Below, piece after piece: positions 7,896-15,874 of a DNA stretch of 64,000 nucleotides. Numbering within the stretch: position 1 is the first letter of the stretch; each line of letters starts with the position of its first letter. The translations under genes and the position numbers were made by a program. Under the pieces are notes generated by a model. It was given only the letters and a program-made list of their open reading frames with translations, was not told where the DNA came from and made no database searches. Source of the stretch: Collinsella sp. (lineage in GTDB: Bacteria; Actinomycetota; Coriobacteriia; Coriobacteriales; Coriobacteriaceae); NCBI GenBank assembly GCA_019414055.1, contig DXMV01000021.1:1-64000 (forward strand), in the 5' to 3' direction.

Positions 7896-9284
7896 CTACT
7901 TTTTGAGCACGGCCAGGGCGGGATCGACCGGCGCGGGAGCCTCCAGGTCGGAGACCTTCACAATGCCATTCTCGTCGGAGAAGGCGCGGTAAATGGTCCG
8001 AATCGCCAGGTCGAAGTCCTTCTCCTCGACGCCGATAATGATGTTGATCTCGTCGCAGCTCTGCGAAATCATGCGCACGCTCACGCCGGCCTGGCCGAGC
8101 ATGCCAAACAGGTGGCCGGAAATACCGGCGCGGCCGCGCAGGTTGCGGCCGACGGTCGCGATGAGCGCCAAGCCCTCGACAACCTCGATCTCGAGCGGCT
8201 CGACCTCCTGCTGGATGTCACCCACGAGTGAGTACAGCGAATCGTGCACATCCTGCTCCTGCACCACGGCGCCAAAGCGGTCGACGCCGGTGGGCATATG
8301 CTCGACGGAGACGTCATAGCGTTCGAACACCGAAAGTGCACGGCGCATAAAGCCGACGCGGGGCTTGGTGCGGTCACGGGCAACGTTGATGGCGACAAAG
8401 CCGCGCTTGCCGGTCACGCCGGTAATGATAGGCTCCGCCTCACCCTCGTCAGCCGTCTCGCTAATGATGGTGCCGGGGTCCCGCGGCGCATTGGTGTTCT
8501 TGATGACCAGCGGAATGCCTGCCTCGCGCACGGGGAACACGGCCTCCTCGTGCAGGACGCTTGCACCCATGTACGAAAGCTCGCGCAGCTCCTCGTAGGT
8601 AACGCGCGCAATGGGCTGAGCCTCGGGAACAATACGCGGATCGGCAGAATAGAAGCCCGAAACGTCGGTCCAGTTCTCGTACAGGTCGGCACCAAGGCAC
8701 TTGGCCAGAATCGAGCCGGAAATATCGCCGCCGCCACGGTCGAGCAGCTTGATCTGCCCCTCACGCGTCGCGCCGTAGAAACCGGGCATAACAAAGCCGC
8801 CCTGCTGGCCGTACTCCTGCACCAGCTCGGCGGTGCGGTTCATGCTGAGCGTACCGTCATGATGGAACGCCACGACCGTCGCGGCATCCAGGAACGGCAG
8901 GCCCAGGTACTCGGCCATCAGACGGGCGGTAAAGTACTCGCCGCGGCTCACGAGTTCCTCGGTGGAGTAGCCACCGGAACGGGCGCGCTCGGCAAAGGCC
9001 GCGAACTCCTCGCGGATGGGATAGGTGAGCTCCAGCTCGTCAGCGATATCAAAATAGCGCTGCCCAATGTCCTCGAGCAGCTCCTCGCACGACACGTGGT
9101 ACTTAACGTGCGCGTTGACCAAGTAGAGCAGATCGGTCACCTTGGTGTCGCCCTTAAAGCGGCGACCGCAGGCAGAAACCACCACAAAACGGCGGGCCGG
9201 GTCGGCATCGACAATGGCCTTGATCTTCTTAAAGTGTTCGGCGTCGGCGACCGACGAGCCGCCAAACTTGGCAATTTTTATCAT
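7896..9284 (-). CDS. lysC: Aspartokinase
   Basis: This 462-residue enzyme phosphorylates aspartate, the first step toward threonine, lysine and methionine. The N-terminal kinase signature KFGGSSVAD is at residue 6, and FKGDTKVTDLLY and a helical insertion follow (about 60-120), as in the single-chain aspartokinases of many Firmicutes. GGGDISGS marks the ATP/aspartate site. Two ACT domains fill the C terminus (about 300-450, including ATVGRNLRGRAGISGHLF), so feedback inhibition by an amino acid is expected. It diverges from thrC across about 100 bp and is followed by asd. No lysine riboswitch or T-box is visible upstream. Confidence 0.95.
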   Translation of the reverse strand: MIKIAKFGGSSVADAEHFKKIKAIVDADPARRFVVVSACGRRFKGDTKVTDLLYLVNAHVKYHVSCEELLEDIGQRYFDIADELELTYPIREEFAAFAERARSGGYSTEELVSRGEYFTARLMAEYLGLPFLDAATVVAFHHDGTLSMNRTAELVQEYGQQGGFVMPGFYGATREGQIKLLDRGGGDISGSILAKCLGADLYENWTDVSGFYSADPRIVPEAQPIARVTYEELRELSYMGASVLHEEAVFPVREAGIPLVIKNTNAPRDPGTIISETADEGEAEPIITGVTGKRGFVAINVARDRTKPRVGFMRRALSVFERYDVSVEHMPTGVDRFGAVVQEQDVHDSLYSLVGDIQQEVEPLEIEVVEGLALIATVGRNLRGRAGISGHLFGMLGQAGVSVRMISQSCDEINIIIGVEEKDFDLAIRTIYRAFSDENGIVKVSDLEAPAPVDPALAVLKK

Positions 9285-9387
9285 GGGCTGGAGGTTACCT
9301 TTCTAAAAGCCTCTGCAAACCTGTTTTGCGCGCTCTGATACCATGGTTTCACCGATTGGGACCAAGGCATCCGAGGAGCAGTGTTAT

Positions 9388-10905
9388 ATGGGAACTTATC
9401 ATAGTACACGAGGACGCACTTTATCGTGCTCAAGTAAGGTGGCAATCCGTACCGGCATCGCTCCCGACGGGGGTTTGTTTGTCTCGGACGAGCTCGGCAC
9501 CCAGCAGGTCGATATCAGCTCGCTTGCAGATAAATCGTACTTTGAAATCGCTCAAGATGTGTTGGGAATGTTACTGAATGATTACACAGCCGAAGAAATT
9601 TCGGCGTGTGTCGACGAGGCATACCGCGGCACGTTCGCGAGTGAAGAGGTTACGCCGCTTGTCAAACTCGACGCCGCACCGGGCGCCGACGCCCCTCAGA
9701 CCTATGTGATGGAGCTCTTTGGCGGCCCCACGAGCGCCTTCAAGGACGTCGCACTGCAGATGCTCCCCCGCCTCATGGCCCGCACCTCTGCCAAGGACGG
9801 CGGCGCCGAGCGCATCATGATCGTCACCGCCACGTCGGGCGACACGGGCAAGGCAGCACTCGCCGGCTTTGCCGACGCTCCGGGCACGGGCATCACTGTC
9901 TTTTATCCCGAGGGCAAGGTCAGCCGCGTCCAGAACCTGCAGATGTCCACGCAGGAGGGCGACAACGTCGCCGTCTGCGGCATCCGCGGCAACTTTGACG
10001 ATGCCCAGAGCGCCGTCAAGCGCATCTTTGCAGATAAGGAGCTTGCCGAGCGCCTGGAGGCCGCCGGCACGGTGCTTTCGAGTGCCAACTCCATCAACGT
10101 CGGCCGCCTGGTGCCGCAGGTCGTCTACTACTTTGCCGCCTATGCGCAACTGCTGCGCGCCGGCGCTATCGAGGCTGGCGACGCCGTAGAGTTCTGCGTG
10201 CCCACCGGCAACTTTGGCGATATCTTGGCCGGCTACTACGCCAAGCGCATGGGTCTGCCCGTCGCCAAGCTCGTCGTGGCGAGCGACAAGAACAACGTGC
10301 TTGCCGACTTCCTGACCACCGGCGTTTACGACCGTAACCGCCCGTTCTTCACGACCATCTCGCCGTCGATGGACATCCTTATTAGCTCCAACCTGGAGCG
10401 CATGCTCTACTTCCTGTCCGACGGCGACTGCGAGCTCGTTGCCGGCCTTATGGAGCAGCTTGCCCAGACCGGCCGCTACGAGGTACCCGCCGAGCTGCTG
10501 GCCAAGATCCAGAGCGTCTTTGGCTGCGGTTGGGCCAGCGAGGACGAGGTCCGCGCTGCCATCAAGAGCTGCTGGGACGCGAACGGCTACGTGATCGACC
10601 CGCACACCGCTTGCGGCTATCACGTCTTCGAAAAGGTCGCTCCCGCCGAGGGCGCCAAGGCCCGCGTCCTGCTTTCGACCGCCAGCCCCTACAAGTTCCC
10701 GCGCGCCTGCTGCGACGCCTTGGGGCTCGACGTTCCCGAGGACGACTTTGAGGCCATGCGCGTGCTCGAGCAGGCCACCAACACAGTCGCCCCGGCCCAG
10801 CTCGCCGAGCTCGAATCCAAACCCGTCCGCTTCGAAGACGTCTGTGACGTCGATGAGATGGCAAACTACGTCGAGTCTGCAGCAAAACGAATGAGCACCA
10901 ACTAG
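9388..10905 (+). CDS. thrC: Threonine synthase
   Basis: This PLP enzyme of 505 residues converts O-phosphohomoserine to threonine. The Schiff-base lysine lies in FGGPTSAFKDVAL, and the glycine-rich phosphate loop region ATSGDTGKAALAGF follows. ATG at 9388 has GAGGAG nine bases upstream and starts MGTYHSTRG, the usual beginning of this family; the in-frame ATG at 9343 lacks such a site. A strong terminator follows at 10918-10947, so thrB probably has its own promoter. Homoserine dehydrogenase (hom) is not in the window. Confidence 0.95.
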   Translation: MGTYHSTRGRTLSCSSKVAIRTGIAPDGGLFVSDELGTQQVDISSLADKSYFEIAQDVLGMLLNDYTAEEISACVDEAYRGTFASEEVTPLVKLDAAPGADAPQTYVMELFGGPTSAFKDVALQMLPRLMARTSAKDGGAERIMIVTATSGDTGKAALAGFADAPGTGITVFYPEGKVSRVQNLQMSTQEGDNVAVCGIRGNFDDAQSAVKRIFADKELAERLEAAGTVLSSANSINVGRLVPQVVYYFAAYAQLLRAGAIEAGDAVEFCVPTGNFGDILAGYYAKRMGLPVAKLVVASDKNNVLADFLTTGVYDRNRPFFTTISPSMDILISSNLERMLYFLSDGDCELVAGLMEQLAQTGRYEVPAELLAKIQSVFGCGWASEDEVRAAIKSCWDANGYVIDPHTACGYHVFEKVAPAEGAKARVLLSTASPYKFPRACCDALGLDVPEDDFEAMRVLEQATNTVAPAQLAELESKPVRFEDVCDVDEMANYVESAAKRMSTN

Positions 10906-10917
10906 ATCCCTTATTAA

Positions 10918-10947
10918 GCGCCGGCGAAAGCCGGCGCACCTTCTTTT
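10918..10947 (+). terminator. Intrinsic terminator after thrC
   Basis: GCGCCGGC, a GAAA loop and GCCGGCGC are followed by ACCTTCTTTT, 12 bases after the thrC stop codon. Confidence 0.85.
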
Positions 10948-10985
10948 ATCAGATAACCCCCGGGATGATGACGAACGCGCACAGC

Positions 10986-11093
10986 GTGCCTGGCTGTTTA
11001 GTTCGTCGCGAGTTCCGCACGCAAAGGAAAGCACTTAACGTGCTTTCCGTCTTGCGCAGGACTGCCCGAGCAGCGAACTAAACAGCCAGGCAC
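10986..11093. ncRNA. Long-hairpin element, divergent family A copy
   Basis: Outer arms GTGCCTGGCTGTTTAGTTCG and the exact complement ending at 11093 enclose a second perfect stem GGAAAGCAC/GTGCTTTCC. The internal-loop segments TTCCGCACGCAA and TTGCGCAGGACTGCCCGAG resemble, but do not match, the conserved loop motifs of the family A elements. It lies between the thrC terminator and thrB, ending 15 bases before the thrB start, so it would be in the thrB leader if transcribed from upstream. Confidence 0.55.
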
Positions 11094-11108
11094 GCCAGGA
11101 GGACTCAC

Positions 11109-11990
11109 ATGATCAAGATCACCGTCCCAGCAACCAGCGCCAACTTGGGCATCGGCTACGACACCCTCGGCATGGCCGTCAGCCTTTACTCGCACTTCAC
11201 CTTCGAGCGCGCCGACAAGCTCACCATCACGGGCTGCCCCGAGGAGTTCCAAAACGAGAGCAACCTAGTCTACGTGAGCTTTGTGGATGCACTGGCCGCA
11301 TGGGGCGAGCCGGCCTTCCCCGTCGCCATCGACATTCAGACTGACGTTCCCGTCGCCCGTGGCCTGGGCTCCAGCTCCACCTGCGTTGTCGCCGGCATTA
11401 TGGCCGCCGCCGCGCTGACAGGCCACACCGTCGACCGCGCTGAGCTCGTCCGCATTGCCACCGAGGTCGAGGGGCATCCCGATAACGTCGCCCCCGCCAT
11501 CCTGGGCGGCGCCGTCTGCTCTTTTACGCCAACCGATTCGCTTCCCCAGTGCCTACGCTACGAGGTGAGCGATTGCTTGCGTTTTATTACCGTGATTCCG
11601 CCCTACGAGGTGCACACGAGCGAGGCGCGCAAGGTCGTGCCGCAGGAGATTCCGCTCTCCACCGCCGTATGGCAAATGGGCCGCATCGCCGGCATGACGC
11701 GCGGCTTGGAGACCGGCGACCTTGACCTGATTGCCGCCGCCAACGACGACCGCATCCAGGAGCCCTATCGCCGCCGCCTCATCCCCGACTACAACGCCGT
11801 GCGCGACACCTGCCTTAACGGCGGCGCTAAGACCATCTGGATCAGTGGTTCGGGCTCGACTCTCATGGCTGTGACCGACGACACCATCGTGGCAAAGTTC
11901 CTGCAGGTCAAGCTGCGCGAGCAGTTCCCCAAATGCGATACGCATATTCTGACGTGCGACACGGAAGGCGCTCAAATCGAGTACCTGTAG
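11109..11990 (+). CDS. thrB: Homoserine kinase
   Basis: This GHMP-family kinase of 293 residues makes O-phosphohomoserine for threonine synthase. The start MIKITVPATSANLGIGYD carries the conserved N-terminal motif and PVARGLGSSSTCVVAG is the ATP-binding glycine/serine loop. The C-terminal ISGSGSTLMAV matches GHMP motif 3. GCCAGGAGGACTCAC gives a good ribosome-binding site. With thrC upstream it completes the last two steps of threonine synthesis. It is followed by family A hairpin copy 2. Confidence 0.95.
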   Translation: MIKITVPATSANLGIGYDTLGMAVSLYSHFTFERADKLTITGCPEEFQNESNLVYVSFVDALAAWGEPAFPVAIDIQTDVPVARGLGSSSTCVVAGIMAAAALTGHTVDRAELVRIATEVEGHPDNVAPAILGGAVCSFTPTDSLPQCLRYEVSDCLRFITVIPPYEVHTSEARKVVPQEIPLSTAVWQMGRIAGMTRGLETGDLDLIAAANDDRIQEPYRRRLIPDYNAVRDTCLNGGAKTIWISGSGSTLMAVTDDTIVAKFLQVKLREQFPKCDTHILTCDTEGAQIEYL

Positions 11991-12013
11991 CGCCCTGCCT
12001 CATTGCTCTCACC

Positions 12014-12130
12014 GGTCCCCTTGGGGCTTCCCCTGAAAACGTCCTCGATCATGAATTGCCCCGTCGCGCGCTTCGCGCGACGGGGCAATTCGATCTGCGG
12101 ATTGTTTTCAGGGGAAGCCCCAAGGGGACC
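12014..12130 (+). ncRNA. Long-hairpin 3' element, family A, copy 2
   Basis: Outer arms GGTCCCCTTGGGGCTTCCCC (12014 onward) and its complement ending at 12130 enclose GAATTGCCCCGTCGCGCG and its complement. Reading with thrB, the loop motifs are AACGTCCTCGATCATG before the inner stem and CTGCGGA after it, the same as in copies 1, 3 and 4. It begins 23 bases after the thrB stop codon, again downstream and in the same sense. Confidence 0.72.
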
Positions 12131-12193
12131 TGCGCGACCTCGACAGGATAATCACATTCGCTGATTTAATTATCGCCCGATTCGCGGCGCAAT

Positions 12194-12436
12194 CTATTTA
12201 TCTCCACCGCTCAAATCCGCCTCAAGTCTTTGCACGAGAACTCCGACGGCAATTCCAAGTGCCTCTGCATAGGCGAACTGCTCATAAACCCTAAGACTGC
12301 GTTCCCCGGTTTCGACTTTCGAGATGAACGACTGAGGTACCCTCAGTTTCTTTGCGAGTTCAACCTGAGTGATACCTTGCTCCCGACGAATCTGGGAAAG
12401 GCATTTTCCGCATGTCCTATTAGCATCAACGTTCAT
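12194..12436 (-). CDS. Small XRE-family transcriptional regulator
   Basis: This protein of 80 residues is essentially one helix-turn-helix domain. CLSQIRREQGITQVELAKKL and VPQSFISKVETGERS are the typical Xre/Cro helices, and FAYAEALGIAVGVLVQRLE is the closing segment. ATG at 12436 is preferred over an in-frame TTG at 12472, which would lie inside the palindrome 12463-12483. The palindrome sits over its own promoter region, so it probably represses itself. It diverges from the Cys-rich membrane protein gene, which it may also control. The local base composition is lower in GC than the flanking threonine genes. Confidence 0.8.
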   Translation of the reverse strand: MNVDANRTCGKCLSQIRREQGITQVELAKKLRVPQSFISKVETGERSLRVYEQFAYAEALGIAVGVLVQRLEADLSGGDK

Positions 12437-12462
12437 GCCGTTTACGCTATATTCCGTTTTGT

Positions 12463-12483
12463 TATATCCCAAACTGGGATATA
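12463..12483. promoter_or_regulatory. Palindromic operator in the XRE promoter region
   Basis: TATATCCC and GGGATATA flank the 5-bp spacer AAACT (12471-12475), forming a perfect 8-bp inverted repeat. It lies between the divergent regulator and membrane-protein genes, which suggests it is the binding site of the XRE protein. Confidence 0.6.
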
Positions 12484-12558
12484 TTTATGTTACTTGCCGC
12501 TTAACTTACAGCGATTGTTCACATCGGAAATCTAAGCGAGAGAGAGGACTCAACGAAC

Positions 12559-13572
12559 ATGGATAATGAGACGAAAGAGCCCAACGATGAGCAAATGCAC
12601 GGCGCATCATACGAACAGACGCCAGATATCGAGGGGAAACAGCTTTCTGATGGTGCTGACGATGCCCCCTCCCCTGAAGATCGGTCATCAAATGAAGATG
12701 ACGTCGCATGCAAAAAAGAAGGGGGCGACTCACTTCTAACGAGAGCCATTCATAAATTAGGCGGTAAAAAACGGGCGGCTATTGCAGCTACTGTAATAGT
12801 TGCTGTCGTCTTCTGTTTGCCCACGTTATTCCCCCAATTGTTTTGCACCCACAAGCTTTGGACCAATGCGAGTTGTACAAGCCCTCGCACCTGTAAAAGT
12901 TGCGGCAAAACCGAGGGGGAACCGCTCGGACATGAATGGGAAGAAGCAACGTGCACGGTTCCGAAGACCTGTCAACGCTGTGGTAAAACCGATGGAAAAC
13001 CCCTTGGGCATCAACCAGGCTCGTGGACTACCGAAGTTGACTACGTAGACGCCACCTCAAAGGAAATACGAGAATGCGAGAGATGCGGAGAGGTCGTTGA
13101 CACCCGCAACGAGAATGAAATCACATCTTTTCTTGGCGACGGAAAGTTTTCAATTTCACCTGAAGGCTTTATTGATCGACTTAACGAGGAATTCTCCGAT
13201 ATCCCCAATTGCAGCAGCATGAATGCGGATTACGAACTAGATGATAGCGGCATGGGACTCGAACTTCAGATCAAAAACGGTTCAAAGATTGCCGGTATTG
13301 GAGGCTTCTTTTCGGACTCGAGTAACCCGGTGCTACTCAGCTATCTTGGATCCGAAAACTGCTTCAAAAACATAGTCATGTACTTCGAAAACTCCGACTA
13401 TGCCGCGGCGACAGCATTGGCAACTATACAAGCAATCGATCCAACACTTTCGTTTTCAGACGCCAAGGAAGTTGGTGCTGCCTGCGTAGATACGCCAACT
13501 GTCAAAAATGGAATTACGTACGCAATCGTAGCTTCGAATGGAGAGTACTGGCTAAGCGCTCGAATTGAATAA
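12559..13572 (+). CDS. Membrane-anchored protein with Cys-rich repeats, function unknown
   Basis: This 337-residue protein starts with an acidic, disordered N terminus (1-65). A basic stretch and one membrane segment follow (about 74-92, AAIAATVIVAVVFCLP), then an outer part. The outer part has repeated Cys motifs (CTSPRTCKSCGKTEGEPLGH, CTVPKTCQRCGKTDGKPLGH, then CERCGE), a type seen in surface proteins of gut Firmicutes and Coriobacteria. The C-terminal 160 residues show no family I recognise. GAGAGAGGACT precedes ATG 12559. The gene is AT-richer than its surroundings and diverges from the XRE gene, so it is probably accessory DNA. A role in zinc binding or disulfide-linked surface structure is possible but not shown. 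Confidence 0.75.
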   Translation: MDNETKEPNDEQMHGASYEQTPDIEGKQLSDGADDAPSPEDRSSNEDDVACKKEGGDSLLTRAIHKLGGKKRAAIAATVIVAVVFCLPTLFPQLFCTHKLWTNASCTSPRTCKSCGKTEGEPLGHEWEEATCTVPKTCQRCGKTDGKPLGHQPGSWTTEVDYVDATSKEIRECERCGEVVDTRNENEITSFLGDGKFSISPEGFIDRLNEEFSDIPNCSSMNADYELDDSGMGLELQIKNGSKIAGIGGFFSDSSNPVLLSYLGSENCFKNIVMYFENSDYAAATALATIQAIDPTLSFSDAKEVGAACVDTPTVKNGITYAIVASNGEYWLSARIE

Positions 13573-13804
13573 TTATCTTTGATTACTAAATTCAGACGCC
13601 TCTTACTCGCGACATGTTAAAACTCAACCCCTGGCAGCATCGTCAATCGAAAATTACCCCGCCGAGCACTTTAGCTTGGCAGGGCATTTCAATACGTAGG
13701 CGGATTTTGATACCTAGAAGGCCCGCATGCCCCCACTAGGCAGCCGGCTTCGCTGCTCAAATTGCTCGAGCTGCAACTTGAGCAATCAGCGGCCAGCATC
13801 TCTT
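13573..13804. other. Intergenic region with two hairpins
   Basis: CCCCGCCGAGC/GCTTGGCAGGG (about 13659-13685) and TGCTCAAATT/AACTTGAGCA (about 13757-13787) can form stems between convergent genes. Each may terminate one side, but neither has a clear T-run. No coding frame is visible. Confidence 0.4.
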
Positions 13805-14503
13805 TTAGGCTGCGCTGGTTTCTTTGTATTCGAAGACTGGTTCTAGGAGGTCTTCGATGTTGCAGTGTAGGGCTTTTGCTATATCCCTTACGGTTGTTAC
13901 CGAGGCTTCGTTGATGCTTCTCTGGCGCTGTTCGTACATTTGGATTGAGCGGAGTGATACGCCCGATTCGTATGCCAGGTCTTGTTGGGTTCTCTTGAGC
14001 CGCTTTCTTGCTAGCGCCAGTTTGGTTTGACGAGGTGTTTTCTTCGCCATGTCGCAAATAAGACGCGCCACGCGTTCCTCCGAGGCTTCGTGCCAGGGAT
14101 AGTACAAACTGCGCAGCACATCAAACGGAGCGACATGCAGCAGGTCTTCAAAAGACTCTCCCAGGCGCCACTGTAGATACGCCAATATCCAGCCCGTCCA
14201 GTATTCCGGTGTTTTCTCAAATCGATAGGTACGATCCGGCATCGACCCTGCTTGGTAACCGGACCTTTCGGCAATAAGCGCGAATAGCTCGACGCCCGAT
14301 TTTCCCGATACGACCCATGCGTTCCCACGTTCAAACTCACGAGCCACGCCGCTCAAACAAAAGAGTTCAGCGACTTCTGATCCTTCTGCTCCATAGTCGT
14401 TGACGGCATAGTCAAAGCAGTCGCCGAGGTTGTTCATTGCGTCCTCGAGGTAATAGACGGGATATGTCCTACTCGGCCCACAATCCGTTAATTCTTGGAT
14501 CAT
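13805..14503 (-). CDS. HTH (XRE) protein paired with DUF3990 protein, putative antitoxin
   Basis: This 232-residue protein has an N-terminal region of about 160 residues without a family I recognise (YPVYYLEDAMNNLGDCFDYA near the start). A C-terminal Xre-type helix-turn-helix domain follows (about 160-220; RTQQDLAYESGVSLRSIQMY). AAGGAGG lies a few bases upstream of ATG 14503. Its start overlaps the end of the DUF3990 gene by 35 bases, so the two are co-translated. The HTH fits autoregulation through the double palindrome at 15168-15214, and the N-terminal part may neutralise the partner. The toxin-antitoxin role is inferred from architecture only. Confidence 0.8.
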   Translation of the reverse strand: MIQELTDCGPSRTYPVYYLEDAMNNLGDCFDYAVNDYGAEGSEVAELFCLSGVAREFERGNAWVVSGKSGVELFALIAERSGYQAGSMPDRTYRFEKTPEYWTGWILAYLQWRLGESFEDLLHVAPFDVLRSLYYPWHEASEERVARLICDMAKKTPRQTKLALARKRLKRTQQDLAYESGVSLRSIQMYEQRQRSINEASVTTVRDIAKALHCNIEDLLEPVFEYKETSAA

Positions 14504-15152
14504 TTAAATCAACCCTCCTTGCCATCAAATCCCTTATGTCGACACCCTCGGTGTCAAATCCGTTTACCATATCCAGATACTTGCGTCGAGCGTTCTGTTC
14601 TCGCTCAAATCGTTTGGGATAAAACTCAGCTCCCGAGGCCTGCTTCCAATCGCAGAACCTGATCGCCGAGAACGCGCGCTCACTCATAAGAGCGTATTGG
14701 ATGCCCAAATCGCCCAAACGCATAATGAGTTGAAGTTGCCTGAGCGAAATCATGCCGTTAACGAACTGTCTTGCAAACGAAAAGTAGGAATCGTCGGCGC
14801 GATAACCTCGAATAACGTCATAGGGAGAAATATCAATCAGGCAGTTATCCAGTAGATAGCGAAGTCCTTCGCGTGCCAGCGGCGTCGAGACATTAAACTC
14901 CCGGTTGTCGGCCAAAATCGCAAGCCAATTAAGAATTGAAAACTCCCCGGACTCCAAATCCAAGACCGCGAGACCATCCATATCGAGTTCATATCGATTC
15001 GCGATACCATCGGACTCGGTCCGGCATGCCCACTCCATTGCCATTTCCTCATGAGGCGTGCAATAAAACCCGCGCCCATAGTCATTGAATTGCCTACATT
15101 TGTCCAACGATGGATGCTCGACGACAACCTCCGACCCGTGCCATAGCTCCAT
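14469..15152 (-). CDS. DUF3990 (ADP-ribosyltransferase-fold) protein, putative toxin
   Basis: This 227-residue protein has the N-terminal signature of DUF3990: ELWHGSEVVVEHPSL (residue 2 on), then FNDYGRGFYCTPHEEMAMEW (about 26-45). The family belongs to the ADP-ribosyl clan, in which such Gly-Phe-Tyr and Trp-Ala segments build the NAD pocket. ATG at 15152 follows GGAGGTCGCT; an in-frame TTG at 15164 lies closer to the operator. The gene is first in a two-gene operon with the HTH protein. Whether it modifies a target or consumes NAD is unknown. The closest functional analogy is the RES-Xre toxin-antitoxin arrangement. Confidence 0.75.
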   Translation of the reverse strand: MELWHGSEVVVEHPSLDKCRQFNDYGRGFYCTPHEEMAMEWACRTESDGIANRYELDMDGLAVLDLESGEFSILNWLAILADNREFNVSTPLAREGLRYLLDNCLIDISPYDVIRGYRADDSYFSFARQFVNGMISLRQLQLIMRLGDLGIQYALMSERAFSAIRFCDWKQASGAEFYPKRFEREQNARRKYLDMVNGFDTEGVDIRDLMARRVDLNDPRINGLWAE

Positions 15153-15167
15153 AGCGACCTCCAAAAA

Positions 15168-15214
15168 ATATCACCTCAGTGATAGTTTACCAATAACTAT
15201 CACTGAGGTGATAT
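15168..15214. promoter_or_regulatory. Double palindromic operator of the DUF3990/HTH module
   Basis: Two 20-bp arms (15168-15187 and 15195-15214) are perfect inverted copies with a 7-bp gap. Each arm itself contains a 16-bp palindrome, TATCAC-N4-GTGATA, at 15169-15184 and 15198-15213. This gives two operator copies 29 bp apart just ahead of the module, an arrangement expected for cooperative autorepression by the HTH partner. Confidence 0.8.
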
Positions 15215-15245
15215 AGATGAGAGCTTTTGAGGGGTTGTAGCTCGA

Positions 15246-15836
15246 TTAGAGACAGGCCTCGGCGATGCGGCGCTTGAGTTCGTCGATGCCGGTGCCGGTC
15301 TGGGAGCTCGTGATGATCACGTTCTCGGCCGGGACGTTGAGCTGCTTTTTGATGGCTGCTGCCTGGCGGGCCTGCTGGGTGCGGCTGAGCTTGTCGGCCT
15401 TGGTGAGGCAGACGATAAAGTTGAACTCGTTGCCCTGCAGGTAGTCGATCATGTCATGGTCGAGCTTGCTCGGGTCGTGACGAATATCCACCAGCGACAC
15501 GACCAGGTTAAAGCTGCGTTCGGAGTCGAAGAAGTCGCCGATGAGCTCGGCCCAACGGTCGCGCTCGGCCTTGGAACGACGGGCGAAACCGTAGCCCGGC
15601 AGGTCGACAAAGTGAACGTCGTCGGCCTCAAAGAAGTTGATGTTGCTCGTCTTGCCCGGCGTGCTGGAAACCTTGACCAGGTTCTTGCGGCCAAAAAGTT
15701 TGTTCATAATCGACGACTTGCCCACGTTGGAGCGGCCGACGAAGCTCACCTCGGGGCAGGTGGATTCGGGAATCTGCGAAACCTTGCCATAGCTGGCAAC
15801 GAACTTGGCAAGCTGGTAGTTAACGGAATCGGCCAT
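15246..15836 (-). CDS. engB: Ribosome biogenesis GTPase EngB/YsxC
   Basis: This GTPase of 196 residues is needed for large ribosomal subunit assembly. G1 GRSNVGKSS, G3 DLPGYG and G4 TKAD are all present. ATG at 15836 follows AAGGAGTGTCC and begins MADSVNYQLAKFVASYGK, normal for the family; the open frame extends upstream into mtnN but without family similarity. It lies 38 bases downstream of mtnN and is probably co-transcribed with it. Confidence 0.95.
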   Translation of the reverse strand: MADSVNYQLAKFVASYGKVSQIPESTCPEVSFVGRSNVGKSSIMNKLFGRKNLVKVSSTPGKTSNINFFEADDVHFVDLPGYGFARRSKAERDRWAELIGDFFDSERSFNLVVSLVDIRHDPSKLDHDMIDYLQGNEFNFIVCLTKADKLSRTQQARQAAAIKKQLNVPAENVIITSSQTGTGIDELKRRIAEACL

Positions 15837-15874
15837 GGACACTCCTTGGTCGTAGGTTCTTACAAAAGAGCGCG

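Noticed and set aside
9285..9387. Lysine riboswitch or T-box in the lysC-thrC divergent gap
   Set aside because: The gap is only about 100 bases and lacks the conserved elements of either class.
9571..11034. Long open frame antisense to thrC
   Set aside because: It is explained by the strong codon bias of thrC on the opposite strand and has no recognisable domain or ribosome-binding site.
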